64,000 nt of DNA from Moraxella nasibovis (GTDB lineage Bacteria; Pseudomonadota; Gammaproteobacteria; Pseudomonadales; Moraxellaceae): NCBI RefSeq assembly GCF_029581575.1, contig NZ_CP089975.1, forward strand, positions 2,163,059 to 2,227,058, given 5' to 3'. Under the pieces are notes generated by a model. It saw only the letters and a program-made list of their open reading frames with translations, searched no databases and was not told the DNA's origin. Shown piece by piece: positions 1-11,169 of the stretch (position 1 is its first letter; each line of letters opens with the position of its first letter). A program made the translations under genes and the position numbers.

Positions 1-17
1 TCATGATAAAATTTTTT

Positions 18-55
18 CCGTTCGTCCTAAGCTTGTCTAAGGAAGTAGGAAAAAC
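18..55. repeat. degenerate copy of dispersed CCGTTCG-type repeat
   Basis: The stretch begins CCGTTCGTCCTAAGCTTGTC and resembles one arm of the inverted repeat at 44368-44437, where the arms read CCGTTCG...GAGCCTGTCGAA and TTCGACAAGCTCAGGGCGAACGG. It lies just downstream of gshA. It is probably a decayed copy of the same dispersed element. No gene is seen in bases 1-105. Confidence 0.4.
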
Positions 56-105
56 AATTTCTCAATACATTTTAAGCCAAAATAAAATACAATAATATCA
101 ATCAG

Positions 106-1674
106 TTAGCGATATGCTTGCACATAATCATAAAAACTGATGGTGTCTGATGATTCAAGCTTGGCTTGCTCTTGTAGCGACTGCTTGGCGATGTCATCAA
201 AATGCTGCTCTTGCGATGGGCTAAGTGCGTGCGTCAAAAGCGCTTTTTGGTGCTTTTGAGCAAGGATTTTGCCCAATGCCCAAGTGCCACCAACACGGCG
301 ACTGTCTTCTTCAATTTGAGCGGACAAGGTAAAGGCAGGATTGCTCGCCTTGCCTTGCATCATCGCCAGTGCCGAGCGGTAATCGTTGCCACCGTGATGA
401 GCATCAAACGCATCGGCGATGGCTTGCATTTGTGTGAGATGATGAACAAGCCATGCACGAAAATCCACTTTTTCGCCATTGTCATCAAAAATCTGCACGC
501 CATCAGCACGACCGTGATTGACGATGGTGTCGATGTTATCGGCTAGGCGTTTTTCTTCATCTTTATGCAGCTCTTTTGAGTCGGTCAATAGGCAGTACAA
601 CGCCAAAATCTCCAAAAAGCACGCCGTCGCCATCGTGATGCCGATGTCCGAGTACGGATCTAGGTCAATGGCACGAAATTCCACATAAGCAATACCGCGC
701 GCTGCCAGAGCTGCGGTCGGTGTTTCGCCTGATTTGGTGACTTGTTTTGGGCGAATTGGGCTATAAAATTCGTTTTCAATTTGCAAAATGTGGCTGTTGA
801 TTTGGATCGGATTGCCATTATCATCATCGACGCCAATCTTGGCAAAATCGGCAAATGGCGTGCCGATCGCTCGGCGAAGTCCTGTGATGTATTCATTCAA
901 ATCATTATAGCGAATGTCCAAATCTTCTTGGACGCTGTTGGTGTAGCCAAGTTTGCCCATACGCAGGCTGGTGCCGTTCGGCTGATAAAAACTGCAACTT
1001 TCGCCCAGCGGAATCAGACCATGCTCACGACCACTTAAAAAAGTACCGCACACCGCAGGACTTGCCCCAAGCAGATACAGCACAAGTGGCGTTAGGCGTT
1101 TAAAATTGCGAATTAAGGCAAGATATTTGGCGTTTTTAAATTGGACAAAATCATCGTCCGTGCCGTTTGTTTCGCTCTGATTAAACCATTTGCCAAACAA
1201 ATCATCGCCCACTGATAGGTTATAATGCAGGCCTGCAATCGTCTGCATTTTGCGACCGTATCGCACGCCAAGCCCCGAGCGGTAGAGCGTTTTTAGTTTG
1301 CCGATATTGGATGAGCCATAATCCGCCAGTGGAATGTCGCTGTCGGTGTCCGAACTCATGCACGGCATAGACATCGGCCACATCAGCTCGTCATTTTCTA
1401 GCGAGCGATGCACCAGCAGGTGCAAATCCTTGAGCATGTCAAGGGCTACCTTGATGGTCGGTTTTGGCTCGGTAATCAGCTCAAGCAGATTTTCTGAATA
1501 ATCGGTCGTGATATAAGGGTGGGTCAGCTTTGAGCCGAGTTTGGCAGGGTGAAAAGTCTTGGCGGCATAGCCATCAGGCTGCATACGAAGCCCTTCTTTT
1601 TCGATGCCGCGCTGCATACCTGCGACCAAATTCGGTTCAAACCAATCTGGCAAAGTAAAGGTGTGAGTGGTCAT
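106..1674 (-). CDS. gshA: glutamate-cysteine ligase
   Basis: Catalyses the first step of glutathione synthesis, ATP-dependent joining of glutamate and cysteine, in the cytosol. The 522-residue product is close to the usual proteobacterial GshA length. The N-terminus carries the family segment IEKEGLR (about residues 23-29), followed by DYSENLLELITEP. The open frame continues upstream to 1806, but the ATG at 1674 is chosen because AGGATC lies about eight bases before it and the family homology begins there; the upstream part looks unlike the family. It is divergent from tyrS. Nothing in the catalytic region looks damaged. Confidence 0.95.
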   Translation of the reverse strand: MTTHTFTLPDWFEPNLVAGMQRGIEKEGLRMQPDGYAAKTFHPAKLGSKLTHPYITTDYSENLLELITEPKPTIKVALDMLKDLHLLVHRSLENDELMWPMSMPCMSSDTDSDIPLADYGSSNIGKLKTLYRSGLGVRYGRKMQTIAGLHYNLSVGDDLFGKWFNQSETNGTDDDFVQFKNAKYLALIRNFKRLTPLVLYLLGASPAVCGTFLSGREHGLIPLGESCSFYQPNGTSLRMGKLGYTNSVQEDLDIRYNDLNEYITGLRRAIGTPFADFAKIGVDDDNGNPIQINSHILQIENEFYSPIRPKQVTKSGETPTAALAARGIAYVEFRAIDLDPYSDIGITMATACFLEILALYCLLTDSKELHKDEEKRLADNIDTIVNHGRADGVQIFDDNGEKVDFRAWLVHHLTQMQAIADAFDAHHGGNDYRSALAMMQGKASNPAFTLSAQIEEDSRRVGGTWALGKILAQKHQKALLTHALSPSQEQHFDDIAKQSLQEQAKLESSDTISFYDYVQAYR

Positions 1675-1885
1675 AAATGATCCTAAAATTGTGCCTAATT
1701 TTGTCTTATTATAAGGCGTTTTTATGGGGTTTGGATGTGCTGTTTTTTCATAAAGCATGGGAAAATCTCGCCACCGACGCCAAAAGACAACAAAAAGTGG
1801 CGACAATCTGCCTATTATAGTCCCAAGCGGTCATAATGGCAAAGAAAATCCATCGTTTGCCGTTTTTTCATGACAAAAATTTTGC

Positions 1886-1891
1886 TATACT
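1886..1891 (+). promoter_or_regulatory. candidate -10 element of tyrS
   Basis: TATACT lies 41 bases upstream of the tyrS ATG in the gshA-tyrS divergent gap. No good -35 box is seen at 16-18 bases, so only the -10 is proposed. Confidence 0.35.
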
Positions 1892-1931
1892 AAGGCGATT
1901 TTAGACAATTTTCATTTTAAAAAGGTGTATT

Positions 1932-3143
1932 ATGGCAGATTTTTTACCGCCCCAAGAACAACTTGAACTTTTAAAGCGTGGCGTGGTTGAGATTTATTCT
2001 GAAGAAGATTTGTTAAAAAAACTCGCTTTGGGTCGTCCTTTGCGTATCAAGCTCGGTATGGACCCTACCGCCCCTGATTTGCATTTTGGGCATACGGTGG
2101 TGCTAAATAAACTGCGTGCCTTTCAAGAGCTTGGGCATGAAGTGCTGTTTTTGATTGGCGATTATACCGCGCGCATTGGCGACCCGTCTGGCAAAAACGC
2201 CACTCGTCCGCCACTGTCCGAAGAAGATGTCAAACGAAACGCCGAGACCTACGCCAAGCAAGTCTTTAAAATCCTAGACAAAGACAAAACCAAAATCGTC
2301 TTTAACTCTGAGTGGTTTTCTAAGATGTCGGCAGGTGGTATGATTGGGCTGGCAAGCCAGCTGACCGTCTCTCGTATGCTAGAGCGGGACGATTTTTCTA
2401 AGCGTTATAACAGCCAAACACCGATCGCCATTCACGAATTTTTGTACCCACTGGTGCAAGGCTATGACAGCATTGCCCTTGATGCGGATGTGGAGATTGG
2501 CGGTACGGATCAGACCTTTAATGTGCTGATGGGTCGCACCCTACAATCTCGCTACGGCAAAGAGCCACAAGTGTGCCTGACGATGCCCCTTTTGGAAGGC
2601 TTGGACGGTGTGAATAAGATGAGTAAATCTTTGGGTAATTACATCGGCATTGACGAACCTGCTGGCGTGATGTACCAAAAGATTTTGTCTATGCCAGACA
2701 CTTTGATTGCTCGCTACTTTGAGCTGTTAAGCTTTAAGCCGATGAGCGAAGTCAATGCCCTACTTGACGAGATGGCAAATGGTCGCAACCCACAAGAGCT
2801 AAAACGCATTCTTGCTCACGAGCTGATTGAGCGATTCCATGGCTTGGAAGCTGCCGAAAACGCCCATAAATCGGCAGGCAACCGCTTGGCTGATGGCGAG
2901 CTACCGATTGATTTGCCAGAAGTTACGCTAAATTTGGCAGACGGTCAGGACAAGCTGTTCATCGCTCAAATCCTAAACCAAGCAGGCTTGGTCAAAAACT
3001 CCGCACAGGCAAAAGACGCCCTAAAAAACGGCTCGGTCAAAGTGGATAATGAAGTGGTCGGGGCGGATTTTGCCCTATCAAGCGGTCAAACGGTCGTGAT
3101 TCAAGCAGGCAAAAAAGCTTATGCTCGGGTGAGTGTGGCATAA
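1932..3143 (+). CDS. tyrS: tyrosyl-tRNA synthetase
   Basis: Charges tRNA-Tyr with tyrosine. It is a class I synthetase of 403 residues: HIGH-type motif HFGH at residues 51-54, KMSKS at 229-233, and an S4 RNA-binding domain at the C-terminus (about 340-400, containing [17 protein letters not shown]). The start ATG at 1932 is preceded by AAAGGTG. A hairpin terminator follows the stop. It stands alone as a transcription unit between divergent gshA and a convergent thioesterase. Confidence 0.97.
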   Translation: MADFLPPQEQLELLKRGVVEIYSEEDLLKKLALGRPLRIKLGMDPTAPDLHFGHTVVLNKLRAFQELGHEVLFLIGDYTARIGDPSGKNATRPPLSEEDVKRNAETYAKQVFKILDKDKTKIVFNSEWFSKMSAGGMIGLASQLTVSRMLERDDFSKRYNSQTPIAIHEFLYPLVQGYDSIALDADVEIGGTDQTFNVLMGRTLQSRYGKEPQVCLTMPLLEGLDGVNKMSKSLGNYIGIDEPAGVMYQKILSMPDTLIARYFELLSFKPMSEVNALLDEMANGRNPQELKRILAHELIERFHGLEAAENAHKSAGNRLADGELPIDLPEVTLNLADGQDKLFIAQILNQAGLVKNSAQAKDALKNGSVKVDNEVVGADFALSSGQTVVIQAGKKAYARVSVA

Positions 3144-3159
3144 CATTTCACAGCACCAA

Positions 3160-3197
3160 AAAAATCCGAAAACATACCATTTTCGGATTTTTTATTG
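3160..3197. terminator. bidirectional terminator between tyrS and the thioesterase gene
   Basis: AAATCCGAAAA and TTTTCGGATTT form an 11-bp stem with a short loop, flanked by A- and T-runs, between two convergent genes. It can serve both strands. Confidence 0.85.
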
Positions 3198-3205
3198 GAT
3201 AGAAT

Positions 3206-3679
3206 TTACAAAGAACGATTTTCAAACCGCTCAAAAAACGCTCGTTCCTCTGCCGTCCAAGCCGTTTTTTGTCCCTTGTCGTCAGCTCGTACCATCACCG
3301 ATTCACCTGTTGCGACAATGGCGTTTTGGGCGACACTATAAAACGCCTTTTCAAAGACCACGCTGGTATTACCAAGACTTTTGACTCGCACGCCGATTAA
3401 CAGCGTATCAGGAAAAGTCACGGGGCGTTTGTATTGACAGCTGTTCGCCGCCAAAATTGTCATGATGTCGGTGCGTGTCTCGACCATATCAGACGCACGC
3501 AAATAGCTGATACGAGCCGACTCAGCATAGCGATAAAACACGACATTGTTCAGATGATGAAAGCCATCCATCTCGCCCCACGCCACAGGCTGTACATGCA
3601 CGCTGGGAAAGTCGTTTAGCACTTCTGGACGCTGATCGCCTGTCAAAATCGGCTCAAAAACACCCTGCACTGCAATCAT
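3206..3679 (-). CDS. acyl-CoA thioesterase, hotdog (4HBT) family
   Basis: Probable hydrolase of acyl-CoA thioesters with the hotdog fold, of the YbgC/FcbC type. The 157-residue product has the family segment around residues 33-52 (WGEMDGFHHLNNVVFYRY), where an Asp follows the aromatic strand and HLNN begins the long helix. Substrate is not predictable. The start codon overlaps the stop of yggX by one base (TAATG), so the two are translationally coupled. No residue loss is evident. Confidence 0.8.
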   Translation of the reverse strand: MIAVQGVFEPILTGDQRPEVLNDFPSVHVQPVAWGEMDGFHHLNNVVFYRYAESARISYLRASDMVETRTDIMTILAANSCQYKRPVTFPDTLLIGVRVKSLGNTSVVFEKAFYSVAQNAIVATGESVMVRADDKGQKTAWTAEERAFFERFENRSL

Positions 3680-3975
3680 TACACATCCGCCTTTGGTTTA
3701 AAGCCTGCTGGGCGTTCGTAGTCGCCATTGTCTAGGAATAATTCTCGCTGCTGAGCGATGAATTTTTTGGCGTCTTTGTCCGCCATACTCAGGTGTTTTT
3801 CGTTAATCAGCATGGTTTGTAGCTCAATCCACTCGTCCCACGCTTTTTTTGAGACGGTGTTTTGGATTTCTTCGCCTTTGGCATTGGGAAACGGTGGATT
3901 TGGTAATTTTGGCAATTCTTGTCCGTATTTACGACACATGACAAGATTGGCTTTTGGGTTAAAAATTTCGGTCAT
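3679..3975 (-). CDS. yggX: YggX-family Fe(II) trafficking/oxidative protection protein
   Basis: Small cytosolic protein that in enterobacteria protects iron-sulfur clusters and handles labile iron. The 98-residue product matches the family length and core: Cys14 in the N-terminal segment ([11 protein letters not shown]), then [24 protein letters not shown] in the central helices. The start ATG overlaps the stop of the preceding small gene (ATGA), and its own stop overlaps the thioesterase start, giving an argH-small gene-yggX-thioesterase string with no gaps. Confidence 0.9.
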   Translation of the reverse strand: MTEIFNPKANLVMCRKYGQELPKLPNPPFPNAKGEEIQNTVSKKAWDEWIELQTMLINEKHLSMADKDAKKFIAQQRELFLDNGDYERPAGFKPKADV

Positions 3976-4208
3976 TTGGGTTGCCTTTTTTGATTAAGAT
4001 TAAATATGTCTTCGTTGTCTAAATTTAAATACCACTCTTTCCAACTGTCTGATGTGTCAAACATGTCAAGTGTGAGATTTTGCGTGCTAAGTCCTTTTAA
4101 GTTTGTAGAAATCTGGCGTTTAGGCAAACCTTGATTGGGCTTAGTAGTTGTCCAATCAAGGTTGATGTTATTTTTAGGATTAGGCAATCCTTTCTCTGCC
4201 CCGCTCAA
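3972..4208 (-). CDS. small hypothetical protein between argH and yggX
   Basis: I do not recognise this 78-residue frame. It has no signal peptide or membrane segment and is polar with several Asn and Lys; its C-terminal part is Trp- and Asp-containing ([15 protein letters not shown]). The only long start is a TTG at 4208, inside the argH 3' end, preceded by AGGGGGC; there is no early ATG. Its stop overlaps the yggX ATG (ATGA), which favours real translation. An alternative is that argH is simply followed by a spacer that happens to be open. Confidence 0.4.
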   Translation of the reverse strand: MSGAEKGLPNPKNNINLDWTTTKPNQGLPKRQISTNLKGLSTQNLTLDMFDTSDSWKEWYLNLDNEDIFNLNQKRQPK

Positions 4209-5562
4209 TCGCCCCCTTTACCGCCTGTGGAGCAGTTCCACCAATATGGTTACGAGCATTAAGCGAGCCTTCTAAGGTTAAACACTCAAACACATCATCG
4301 CCAATCAAGTCGCTAAATTGTCTTAATTCATCAAGAGACAATTCTGCCAAATCCACACCCTTGGTTACGCCCAACGCCACTGCACTGCCCACCACTTCGT
4401 GAGCATCACGGAACGGCAAGCCTTTTTTGACCAAATAATCCGCCAAATCAGTCGCAGTGGCGTAGCCCTTCAAAGTCGCTGCACGCATATTTTCGCTATT
4501 TGGCACGATGTTCGGTAGCATATCAGCAAAGGCAAGTAGCGAACCTGTCAGCGTATCCACGCAGTCAAATAGTGGCTCTTTGTCTTCTTGGTTATCTTTG
4601 TTGTACGCCAATGGCTGATTTTTCATAAGTGTAAGCAGGGTCGTCAGCTGACCGAACACACGAGCCGCCTTGCCACGCACAAGCTCTGGCACATCAGGGT
4701 TTTTCTTTTGGGGCATGATGGAGCTGCCTGTACAAAAACGGTCTGGAATGTGAATAAAGCCAAACTGTGCGCTCATCCACAAAATCAGCTCTTCGCTCAT
4801 GCGAGACAGGTGCATCATTAGGATTGACGCATTGGCGGTAAATTCAATGGCAAAATCACGGTCGCTCACCGCATCTAGCGAGTTTTGGCAAATGCCTTCA
4901 AAGCCAAGCAAGCGAGCGGTAATCGTACGGTCAATCGGATAAGTCGTACCAGCCAGAGCCGCCGAACCCAGTGGCATTTGGTTAATGCGTTTACGAGTTT
5001 CGCTAAAGCGTTCACTATCACGGCAAAGCATCTCAAACCATGCCATCACATGATGGGCAAAGCTGACAGGCTGAGCGGTTTGTAGATGGGTAAAGCCTGG
5101 CATGATCGTTTCGGTGTGCTGTTCGGCAAGGTCAAGCAGTCCGCCTTGCAGACGCTTTAATAGCGCCAAAATATTGTCAGTCTCGTCTCGTAGCCACAGA
5201 CGAATGTCGGTCGCCACTTGGTCGTTGCGACTTCTGCCTGTGTGCAATTTTTTGCCGACATCGCCAATCAGGGCGGTAAGCCTACTCTCCACATTCATAT
5301 GCACATCTTCAAGCTCTACCTTCCAGACAAACTCACCCTTTTCAATCTCGGCTTTGACTTGGTTTAGCCCATCAATGATTTTTTGGCTTTCATCTTTGGT
5401 GATAATCCCACACTCGCCAAGCATGGTGGCGTGGGCGATAGAGCCTTGTATGTCTTGGTTTGCCATGCGTTTATCGAAGTTTACCGATGCGGTAAATTCT
5501 GCGACAAATTTGTCGGTGGCCTCGCTAAAACGACCGCCCCACATAGATGATGTTTGTGTCAT
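4180..5562 (-). CDS. argH: argininosuccinate lyase
   Basis: Last enzyme of arginine synthesis: splits argininosuccinate into arginine and fumarate; tetramer of the fumarase/aspartase superfamily. The 460-residue product has the signature loop [12 protein letters not shown] and the N-terminal WGGRF segment. It begins with ATG at 5562 and is divergent from the LytTR regulator. The small gene and yggX follow it on the same strand, so they may share its transcript. Confidence 0.97.
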   Translation of the reverse strand: MTQTSSMWGGRFSEATDKFVAEFTASVNFDKRMANQDIQGSIAHATMLGECGIITKDESQKIIDGLNQVKAEIEKGEFVWKVELEDVHMNVESRLTALIGDVGKKLHTGRSRNDQVATDIRLWLRDETDNILALLKRLQGGLLDLAEQHTETIMPGFTHLQTAQPVSFAHHVMAWFEMLCRDSERFSETRKRINQMPLGSAALAGTTYPIDRTITARLLGFEGICQNSLDAVSDRDFAIEFTANASILMMHLSRMSEELILWMSAQFGFIHIPDRFCTGSSIMPQKKNPDVPELVRGKAARVFGQLTTLLTLMKNQPLAYNKDNQEDKEPLFDCVDTLTGSLLAFADMLPNIVPNSENMRAATLKGYATATDLADYLVKKGLPFRDAHEVVGSAVALGVTKGVDLAELSLDELRQFSDLIGDDVFECLTLEGSLNARNHIGGTAPQAVKGAIERGRERIA

Positions 5563-5737
5563 CGCTGCACCTTTTATATATGAAAATTTAAAAAATTACT
5601 GGCAATTATAGCACAGCCCACCAATAATAAAACACGCCAAATCCCCATTCTAAGTAGATTGCGGTAATTTTTCGGCAAGTTGGTTGCTTTTTTGGCACAA
5701 AATGCTATGATAAGCCAACTTATTGGGAATAATTCTC

Positions 5738-6487
5738 ATGAAAATCCTATTATTTAGCACGACAGGCACACTCATTGAGCAAATCACCGCCACGCTTTGC
5801 CCCCTGCCATACTTGCTGACCATCGCCAGCACACCAAGCGATGCCATCAAGACGGTCAAATTTGGCTCGCCACAGATCATCATGCTAGATTTGGCGGCGG
5901 CAGAATTATCCCAACTTATATCACAGCTTGCCGACCATCATCACAGCCAGCACCGCCACGCTCGCCCTGCCATCGTACTGCTCGCCCCACGCCTGTCAGC
6001 AGATGCCAAGCCACCGCTCGTCTGTTTGCCCGCCCCATTATTATCACTGGGCGTGCATGGCTTTGGGGAGTATGACGAATGCAGTTTGCCACCGATTTTG
6101 GACATTTTGGCACAATTACAAAGACCCACGCTTGCCGAACAATCCCAAAAACCCACGCTCATCGCACGCACGCACAGGGGCGATGAATGTATTGTCATTG
6201 ACGACATTCTGTTTTGCCAAGCCGAACAAAAATACACCAAAATCCACCACAAATACGGCACCACGCTCGTTGATGACACGCTCAAATCCCTTGAACTTGC
6301 CCACCCTGACGCCCTGATTCGCATTCATCGGCACACACTGGCAGGCATACGGCACATTCAAGCCATCAGCCACGCCCATGTCAGCGTGTGCGGTGTGCCA
6401 ACGCCCCTTGTCATTTCTCGGCGGTGCCAAGCCAAAGTTCGCCGACAGCTTGCTCATTTTTATCAAAAATCGCCCAAGGCAGTCTAA
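5738..6487 (+). CDS. LytTR-type DNA-binding response regulator, AlgR-like
   Basis: Probable transcription regulator of 249 residues. The C-terminal third (about residues 140-245) is a LytTR DNA-binding domain, with the typical CQAEQKYTKIHH strand and IRIHRHTLAG turn. The N-terminal half is receiver-like: MKILLFST opening, and MLDLA in the place of the phosphoacceptor strand. The receiver is poorly conserved, with an His-rich stretch around residue 67-73. Such regulators lie next to hemC in Pseudomonas (algR), which matches the hemC that follows. No partner kinase is seen nearby. ATG at 5738 is preferred to the TTG at 5723. Confidence 0.75.
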   Translation: MKILLFSTTGTLIEQITATLCPLPYLLTIASTPSDAIKTVKFGSPQIIMLDLAAAELSQLISQLADHHHSQHRHARPAIVLLAPRLSADAKPPLVCLPAPLLSLGVHGFGEYDECSLPPILDILAQLQRPTLAEQSQKPTLIARTHRGDECIVIDDILFCQAEQKYTKIHHKYGTTLVDDTLKSLELAHPDALIRIHRHTLAGIRHIQAISHAHVSVCGVPTPLVISRRCQAKVRRQLAHFYQKSPKAV

Positions 6488-6561
6488 CGCAGATAAATTT
6501 GCCCAAAGTCAATTATTATGGTTAAATAGCGGTTATTTTATTGTCAATTTGCGAAATCATC

Positions 6562-7509
6562 ATGAAAACCACCCTAACCATCGCCACTCGCCAAAGCCCG
6601 CTGGCACTGTGGCAAGCCAATTTTATTAAAGATACTTTGCAATCTTTGTACCCAAACTTACACATATCACTGCTAGAAATGGTAACCAAAGGCGACAAAA
6701 TCCTAGACACGCCCCTTGCCAAAATCGGCGGCAAAGGCTTATTTGTCAAGGAGCTTGAAAATGCCTTATACGAAAAGCAAGCCGACATCGCTGTGCATTC
6801 TTTAAAAGATGTGCCGATGGTGCTGCCAGAAGGTTTGACTTTGGGGGCGTACTGCCAACGACACGCACCGACAGACGCTTTTGTTTCCAATCATTTTGAG
6901 CGTTTGGACGACTTGCCTGTTGGTGCGGTGCTTGGCACATCAAGCCTACGCCGTGAATGCCAAGTCGCCCACGCTTATCCGCATTTGACCATCAAATCCT
7001 TGCGTGGCAATGTCGGCACTCGCTTATCTAAGCTGGATAATGGTGAGTACGATGCGATTATTTTGGCGACCAGTGGCTTACAAAGACTGGGGCTTGATGA
7101 GCGTATCCGCCACGAGCTTGATGAGGCACTCAGTCTGCCTGCGGTCGGTCAAGGGGCGTTGGCGATTGAATGCCGAGCGGACGATGACGAGATTTTAAGC
7201 CTGCTTGCACCACTAAACCACCTGCCAACTCGCCTATGCGTGCTTGCCGAGCGAGCGATGAATCACGCCCTAGAAGGCGGCTGTCAAGTGCCGATTGCAG
7301 GCTTTGCCACCATTGACGGCGACACCTTGACCCTGCGTGGGCGAGTGGGTAGCGTTGATGGCAAAACTTTGCTAAAAGCCGAACATCATCTGACACTAAG
7401 CCATACCGCCGATGACGAGCAAGCAGTACACGCATTGGGCGTGGCAGTCGCTCAGGACTTGCTCAATCAAGGGGCGGACAAAATCCTACAAGAAGTCTAT
7501 GGCAACTGA
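6562..7509 (+). CDS. hemC: hydroxymethylbilane synthase (porphobilinogen deaminase)
   Basis: Polymerises four porphobilinogens to hydroxymethylbilane in haem synthesis. The 315-residue product has [14 protein letters not shown] at the N-terminus, the RGNVGTRL segment, and the cofactor-binding Cys241 in [10 protein letters not shown] that holds the dipyrromethane primer. ATG at 6562 fits the family start. hemD overlaps its 3' end by 11 bases. Confidence 0.97.
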   Translation: MKTTLTIATRQSPLALWQANFIKDTLQSLYPNLHISLLEMVTKGDKILDTPLAKIGGKGLFVKELENALYEKQADIAVHSLKDVPMVLPEGLTLGAYCQRHAPTDAFVSNHFERLDDLPVGAVLGTSSLRRECQVAHAYPHLTIKSLRGNVGTRLSKLDNGEYDAIILATSGLQRLGLDERIRHELDEALSLPAVGQGALAIECRADDDEILSLLAPLNHLPTRLCVLAERAMNHALEGGCQVPIAGFATIDGDTLTLRGRVGSVDGKTLLKAEHHLTLSHTADDEQAVHALGVAVAQDLLNQGADKILQEVYGN

Positions 7510-8263
7510 CCCCATCTTGATCAACACTCGCCCCACGCACCGTAGCGATGCCATTCGTGCGATGCGTGGCGTGGCGGTCGTGGATTTGCCGTTGCTAGAA
7601 ATTAACGATTTGCCCATAGATACCTGTGATGCGGAAAAACTTCGTGCTTGGCAAGCGGGCAATTATCACGCACTCATCATCACAAGTGTCGAATCCGCCA
7701 AGCGAGCGTTGGCATATTTGGCACATTTAAATGGCAAAAAAACCCACACAAAGCCTGACACACCAATGATCGCTGTGGGCGATGCCACCGCCAAATGCCT
7801 AATCAATGCTGGCTTTACGCCCATTTTGCCTGATACCGCCAATAACGAAGGCATGCTAAAACTCCCACAAATCCGCTCACTTGGCACAGGCAGTCGAGTG
7901 CTGATTTGGCGTGGGGTGGGCGGTCGCAAACTGCTCCACGATACGCTGAACGCTCGTGGCGTGCAGATTGATGTCATTCGCTGGTATGAGCGAGTTTGCC
8001 CTGCCGATTTGCCTGCCGATTATGCCCAAATTTTGCCCATATTAAACAGCCAAGCAGACACGCCCATCTATGTGCTGGTCAGTAGCCAGATGGCGTTTGA
8101 GCATTGGCAAAGCCTGCCAAACTCTGCCGAACTTTTGGCTCGCTGTCGTTATTTGACGCTTGGCGAGCGACTATACAGCATTGTCAAGGACAGCAAACAG
8201 CACGCCACATTGATTGATGATTTGCACCCAAATACCATACATTCTGCCATCAGCCGACCATAA
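7499..8263 (+). CDS. hemD: uroporphyrinogen-III synthase
   Basis: Closes and inverts the D ring of hydroxymethylbilane to give uroporphyrinogen III. The sequence is weakly conserved in this family; the 254-residue length, the ILINTRP opening, the [10 protein letters not shown] segment and the GRKLLHDTL segment (about residues 140-150) fit. The ATG at 7499 overlaps the hemC stop, which with the hemC-hemD order makes the assignment secure. Confidence 0.9.
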   Translation: MATDPILINTRPTHRSDAIRAMRGVAVVDLPLLEINDLPIDTCDAEKLRAWQAGNYHALIITSVESAKRALAYLAHLNGKKTHTKPDTPMIAVGDATAKCLINAGFTPILPDTANNEGMLKLPQIRSLGTGSRVLIWRGVGGRKLLHDTLNARGVQIDVIRWYERVCPADLPADYAQILPILNSQADTPIYVLVSSQMAFEHWQSLPNSAELLARCRYLTLGERLYSIVKDSKQHATLIDDLHPNTIHSAISRP

Positions 8264-8375
8264 ACACCGAGCAAACACCGCTCATTCCATCTTTTTTTGT
8301 GTTCATGCCTTGAAAATCTCCCCCTTAACCTTTATCAAGTTAGGGATTTTTGCAAAAAACCACTTGGGGATTTTT

Positions 8376-8897
8376 ATGACAAACGAAACCATCAACACCG
8401 AAGACACCATCAATCAAGAAACCACCGAAACCGTGGACGAAACCGCCGCTTTGACCGCACAAATCGAGTCGCTACAAACCGAGCTCGCCGCCGCCAAAGA
8501 GACAGCCGCCCGTGCCAATGCCGAGAGCTACAACGCCCAGCGCCGCATGGAGCAAGAAACTGATAAGGCGAAAAAATTTGCCCTGCAAAAGTTCGCCAAA
8601 GAGCTTCTGGATGTCGTAGACAACTTAGAGCGTGGACTTGAAGCGTCCGAGAAAGCAGGCGCGGACGACAGCGTGCTTGAAGGGCTGCGTTTGACACACA
8701 AATCCCTACTTGCCGTCCTAGAAAAAAACGGCGTGGTGGCGGTAGGCGAAGTGGGTGAGGCGTTCAACCCTGAGCTGCACGAGGCGGTGGGCATTTTCCC
8801 AGACGCCGACAAAGACACCGTCGGTCAGGTCCTGCAAAAAGGCTACACTCTACACGACCGCTCGATTCGCCCTGCGATGGTGTTGGTGGGGGCGTAA
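8376..8897 (+). CDS. grpE: GrpE, nucleotide exchange factor of DnaK
   Basis: Releases ADP from DnaK in the Hsp70 cycle. The 173-residue protein has an acidic, Thr/Glu-rich N-terminal tail (residues 1-25), a long coiled coil (about 26-85), and the C-terminal beta domain with NPELHEAVG and VLQKGYTLHDRSIRPAMV. The ATG at 8376 is used because the upstream extension lies in the hemD end and does not resemble GrpE. dnaK follows after 242 bases. Confidence 0.95.
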   Translation: MTNETINTEDTINQETTETVDETAALTAQIESLQTELAAAKETAARANAESYNAQRRMEQETDKAKKFALQKFAKELLDVVDNLERGLEASEKAGADDSVLEGLRLTHKSLLAVLEKNGVVAVGEVGEAFNPELHEAVGIFPDADKDTVGQVLQKGYTLHDRSIRPAMVLVGA

Positions 8898-9016
8898 GTT
8901 TGTGCGATGGGTAAATTGTCATCTGCCCACCAGCAAGCACTATGGATTTTGTTTTAAATTTCAAGGACTTAAATGAAATTTTTTACAAAAAAAATTTAAA
9001 AAATTTGTCAAATTTT

Positions 9017-9046
9017 CCCTTGAAAACCAAAATTTGACACAAATAT
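9017..9046 (+). promoter_or_regulatory. possible heat-shock (sigma-32-type) promoter of dnaK
   Basis: CCCTTGAA at 9017-9024 matches the -35 half of the sigma-32 consensus; the region 13-15 bases on reads ACACAAATAT, a poor match to CCCCAT. The location 95 bases before dnaK is suitable. Only the -35 half is convincing. Confidence 0.35.
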
Positions 9047-9139
9047 AAACGGCAAGATTGGCAAAAACCATGACAACAACATGAGCCTTTGCCACAAAGC
9101 AACTTTAAAAAATCAACTTAAAATCATCGGAGAAAAAAT

Positions 9140-11047
9140 ATGAGTAAAGTCATCGGTATTGACTTAGGTACTACCAACTCTTGTGTTGCCGTGCTAGAAG
9201 GCGACAAAGTCAAAGTCATCGAAAACAGTGAGGGCGCACGCACCACACCATCGATCGTGGCTTTTAAAGATGGTGAAACTTTGGTCGGTCAAGCCGCCAA
9301 GCGTCAAGCCGTCACCAACCCAACCAACACCCTATTTGGCGTCAAGCGTCTGATCGGTCGCCGCTTTGATGAAAAAGTGGTACAAAAAGACATCTCACTT
9401 GTGCCATTTAAAATCGTCAAAGCTGACAATGGCGATGCGTGGGTAGAAGTGAACGGCAAAAAACAAGCGCCACCCCAAATCTCGGCAGAAGTCCTACGCA
9501 AAATGAAAAAAACCGCCGAAGACTATCTGGGCGAGACCGTCACCGAAGCGGTCGTGACCGTCCCTGCCTACTTTAACGACGCTCAGCGTCAAGCCACCAA
9601 AGATGCAGGCAAAATCGCAGGTCTGGATGTCAAGCGCATCATCAACGAGCCTACCGCAGCTGCCCTAGCTTATGGTATGGACAAAAAAGGCGGCGACAAA
9701 ACTGTGGCTGTCTATGACCTAGGCGGTGGTACTTTTGATGTGTCAATCATCGAGATCGCTGATGTCGATGGCGAACAGCAATTTGAAGTATTGGCGACCA
9801 ACGGCGACACGCACCTAGGCGGCGAAGACTTTGACCTTGCGTTGATCGACTATCTAGTAGAAGAGTTCAAAAAAGAGCAAGATGTCAATCTAAAAGGCGA
9901 CCCTTTGGCAATGCAGCGCCTAAAAGAAGCCGCCGAAAAAGCCAAAATCGAGCTGTCAAGCTCAACTTCTACCGAAGTGAACTTGCCATACATCACCGCA
10001 GACGCCACAGGTCCTAAGCACTTGGTGATCAGCATCAGCCGTGCTAAGCTTGAAAGCCTGACCGAAGAGATGGTTGCACGCACCATCATTCCATGCAAAA
10101 CTGCCCTAGAAGATGCAGGTCTGTCAGCCTCTGACATTGACGATGTGATTTTGGTCGGTGGTCAAACTCGTATGCCACTGGTTCAACAAAAAGTGCAAGA
10201 GTTCTTTGGCAAAGAGCCAAGAAAAGATGTGAACCCTGACGAAGCGGTGGCAATGGGTGCTGCGATCCAAGGTGCGGTACTCTCTGGCGACAAAAAAGAT
10301 GTATTGCTGCTGGATGTGACGCCATTGACCCTAGGCATTGAGACCATGGGTGGCGTGATGACGGCAATCATCGAGAAGAACACCATGATTCCTACCAAAA
10401 AATCACAAGTGTTCTCAACCGCTGCCGACAACCAGCCTGCCGTGAGCATTCAGGTGTATCAAGGCGAGCGTAAGATTGCCAACCAAAACAAACTTTTGGG
10501 CAACTTTGACCTAACTGACATTCCACCAGCACCGCGTGGCGTGCCGCAGATTGAAGTGACCTTTGACATCAACGCAGACGGCATCATGAACATCTCTGCT
10601 AAGGACAAAGGCACAGGCAAATCTCAATCTATCCAAATCAAAGCAGACTCAGGTCTGTCCGATGCCGAGATTGAAGAGATGATCCGCACCGCCGAAGCCA
10701 ATGCTGCTGAAGATGAGAAATTTGCCGCACTTGCCAACATCCGTAACGAAGCGGACGGTCGTATCCACGGCGTACAAAAAGCGCTAAAAGACGCCGCCGA
10801 CAAAGTAACGGACGAAGAAAAAGCAAGCGTTGAAGCTGCCATCAGCGAGCTAGAAACTGCCGTGCGTGGCGATGACGCTGACGACATCAAGGCAAAACTA
10901 GAAGCCCTTGACAATGCGTTCTTGCCAATCGGTCAAAAAATCTACGCTGACGCAGGCGCGCAAGCGGACGCTCAGCCAGAGCAAGCCAAGCCCGCCGATG
11001 ACGGTGTGGTCGATGCTGAATACACCGAAGTTAAAGATGATAAGTAA
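9140..11047 (+). CDS. dnaK: Hsp70 chaperone DnaK
   Basis: ATP-driven chaperone working with GrpE and DnaJ. The 635-residue product has the ATPase start [14 protein letters not shown] (residues 5-18), [13 protein letters not shown] near 195, the linker [13 protein letters not shown] near 390, the beta-sandwich substrate domain, and an acidic end [12 protein letters not shown] at 9140 follows CGGAGAAAAAAT. A strong terminator follows; dnaJ is not in the window on this side. Confidence 0.98.
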   Translation: MSKVIGIDLGTTNSCVAVLEGDKVKVIENSEGARTTPSIVAFKDGETLVGQAAKRQAVTNPTNTLFGVKRLIGRRFDEKVVQKDISLVPFKIVKADNGDAWVEVNGKKQAPPQISAEVLRKMKKTAEDYLGETVTEAVVTVPAYFNDAQRQATKDAGKIAGLDVKRIINEPTAAALAYGMDKKGGDKTVAVYDLGGGTFDVSIIEIADVDGEQQFEVLATNGDTHLGGEDFDLALIDYLVEEFKKEQDVNLKGDPLAMQRLKEAAEKAKIELSSSTSTEVNLPYITADATGPKHLVISISRAKLESLTEEMVARTIIPCKTALEDAGLSASDIDDVILVGGQTRMPLVQQKVQEFFGKEPRKDVNPDEAVAMGAAIQGAVLSGDKKDVLLLDVTPLTLGIETMGGVMTAIIEKNTMIPTKKSQVFSTAADNQPAVSIQVYQGERKIANQNKLLGNFDLTDIPPAPRGVPQIEVTFDINADGIMNISAKDKGTGKSQSIQIKADSGLSDAEIEEMIRTAEANAAEDEKFAALANIRNEADGRIHGVQKALKDAADKVTDEEKASVEAAISELETAVRGDDADDIKAKLEALDNAFLPIGQKIYADAGAQADAQPEQAKPADDGVVDAEYTEVKDDK

Positions 11048-11078
11048 TCTTTGATTGGCAACTGCCAAAAAACAAAAG

Positions 11079-11112
11079 AACACCGCTCAATTTGATTGGG
11101 CGGTGTTTTTGG
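11079..11112 (+). terminator. rho-independent terminator of dnaK
   Basis: AACACCGCTCAA and TTGGGCGGTGTT pair over 12 bases, followed by a T-run. The same stem sequence recurs after other genes here (37394, 44279). Confidence 0.9.
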
Positions 11113-11169
11113 TTTATAATGATGATAATTTATTTAAATTTATAAACCATTTTATACTAGGAAAAAGTT

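Noticed and set aside
5916..6466. several long frames on both strands over the LytTR gene
   Set aside because: They are shadows in GC-rich codons of the real gene, with no family sequence.
8305..8330. sigma-32 promoter before grpE
   Set aside because: CTTGAAAA is followed by CCCCCTTAA after only three bases, far too close for a heat-shock promoter.
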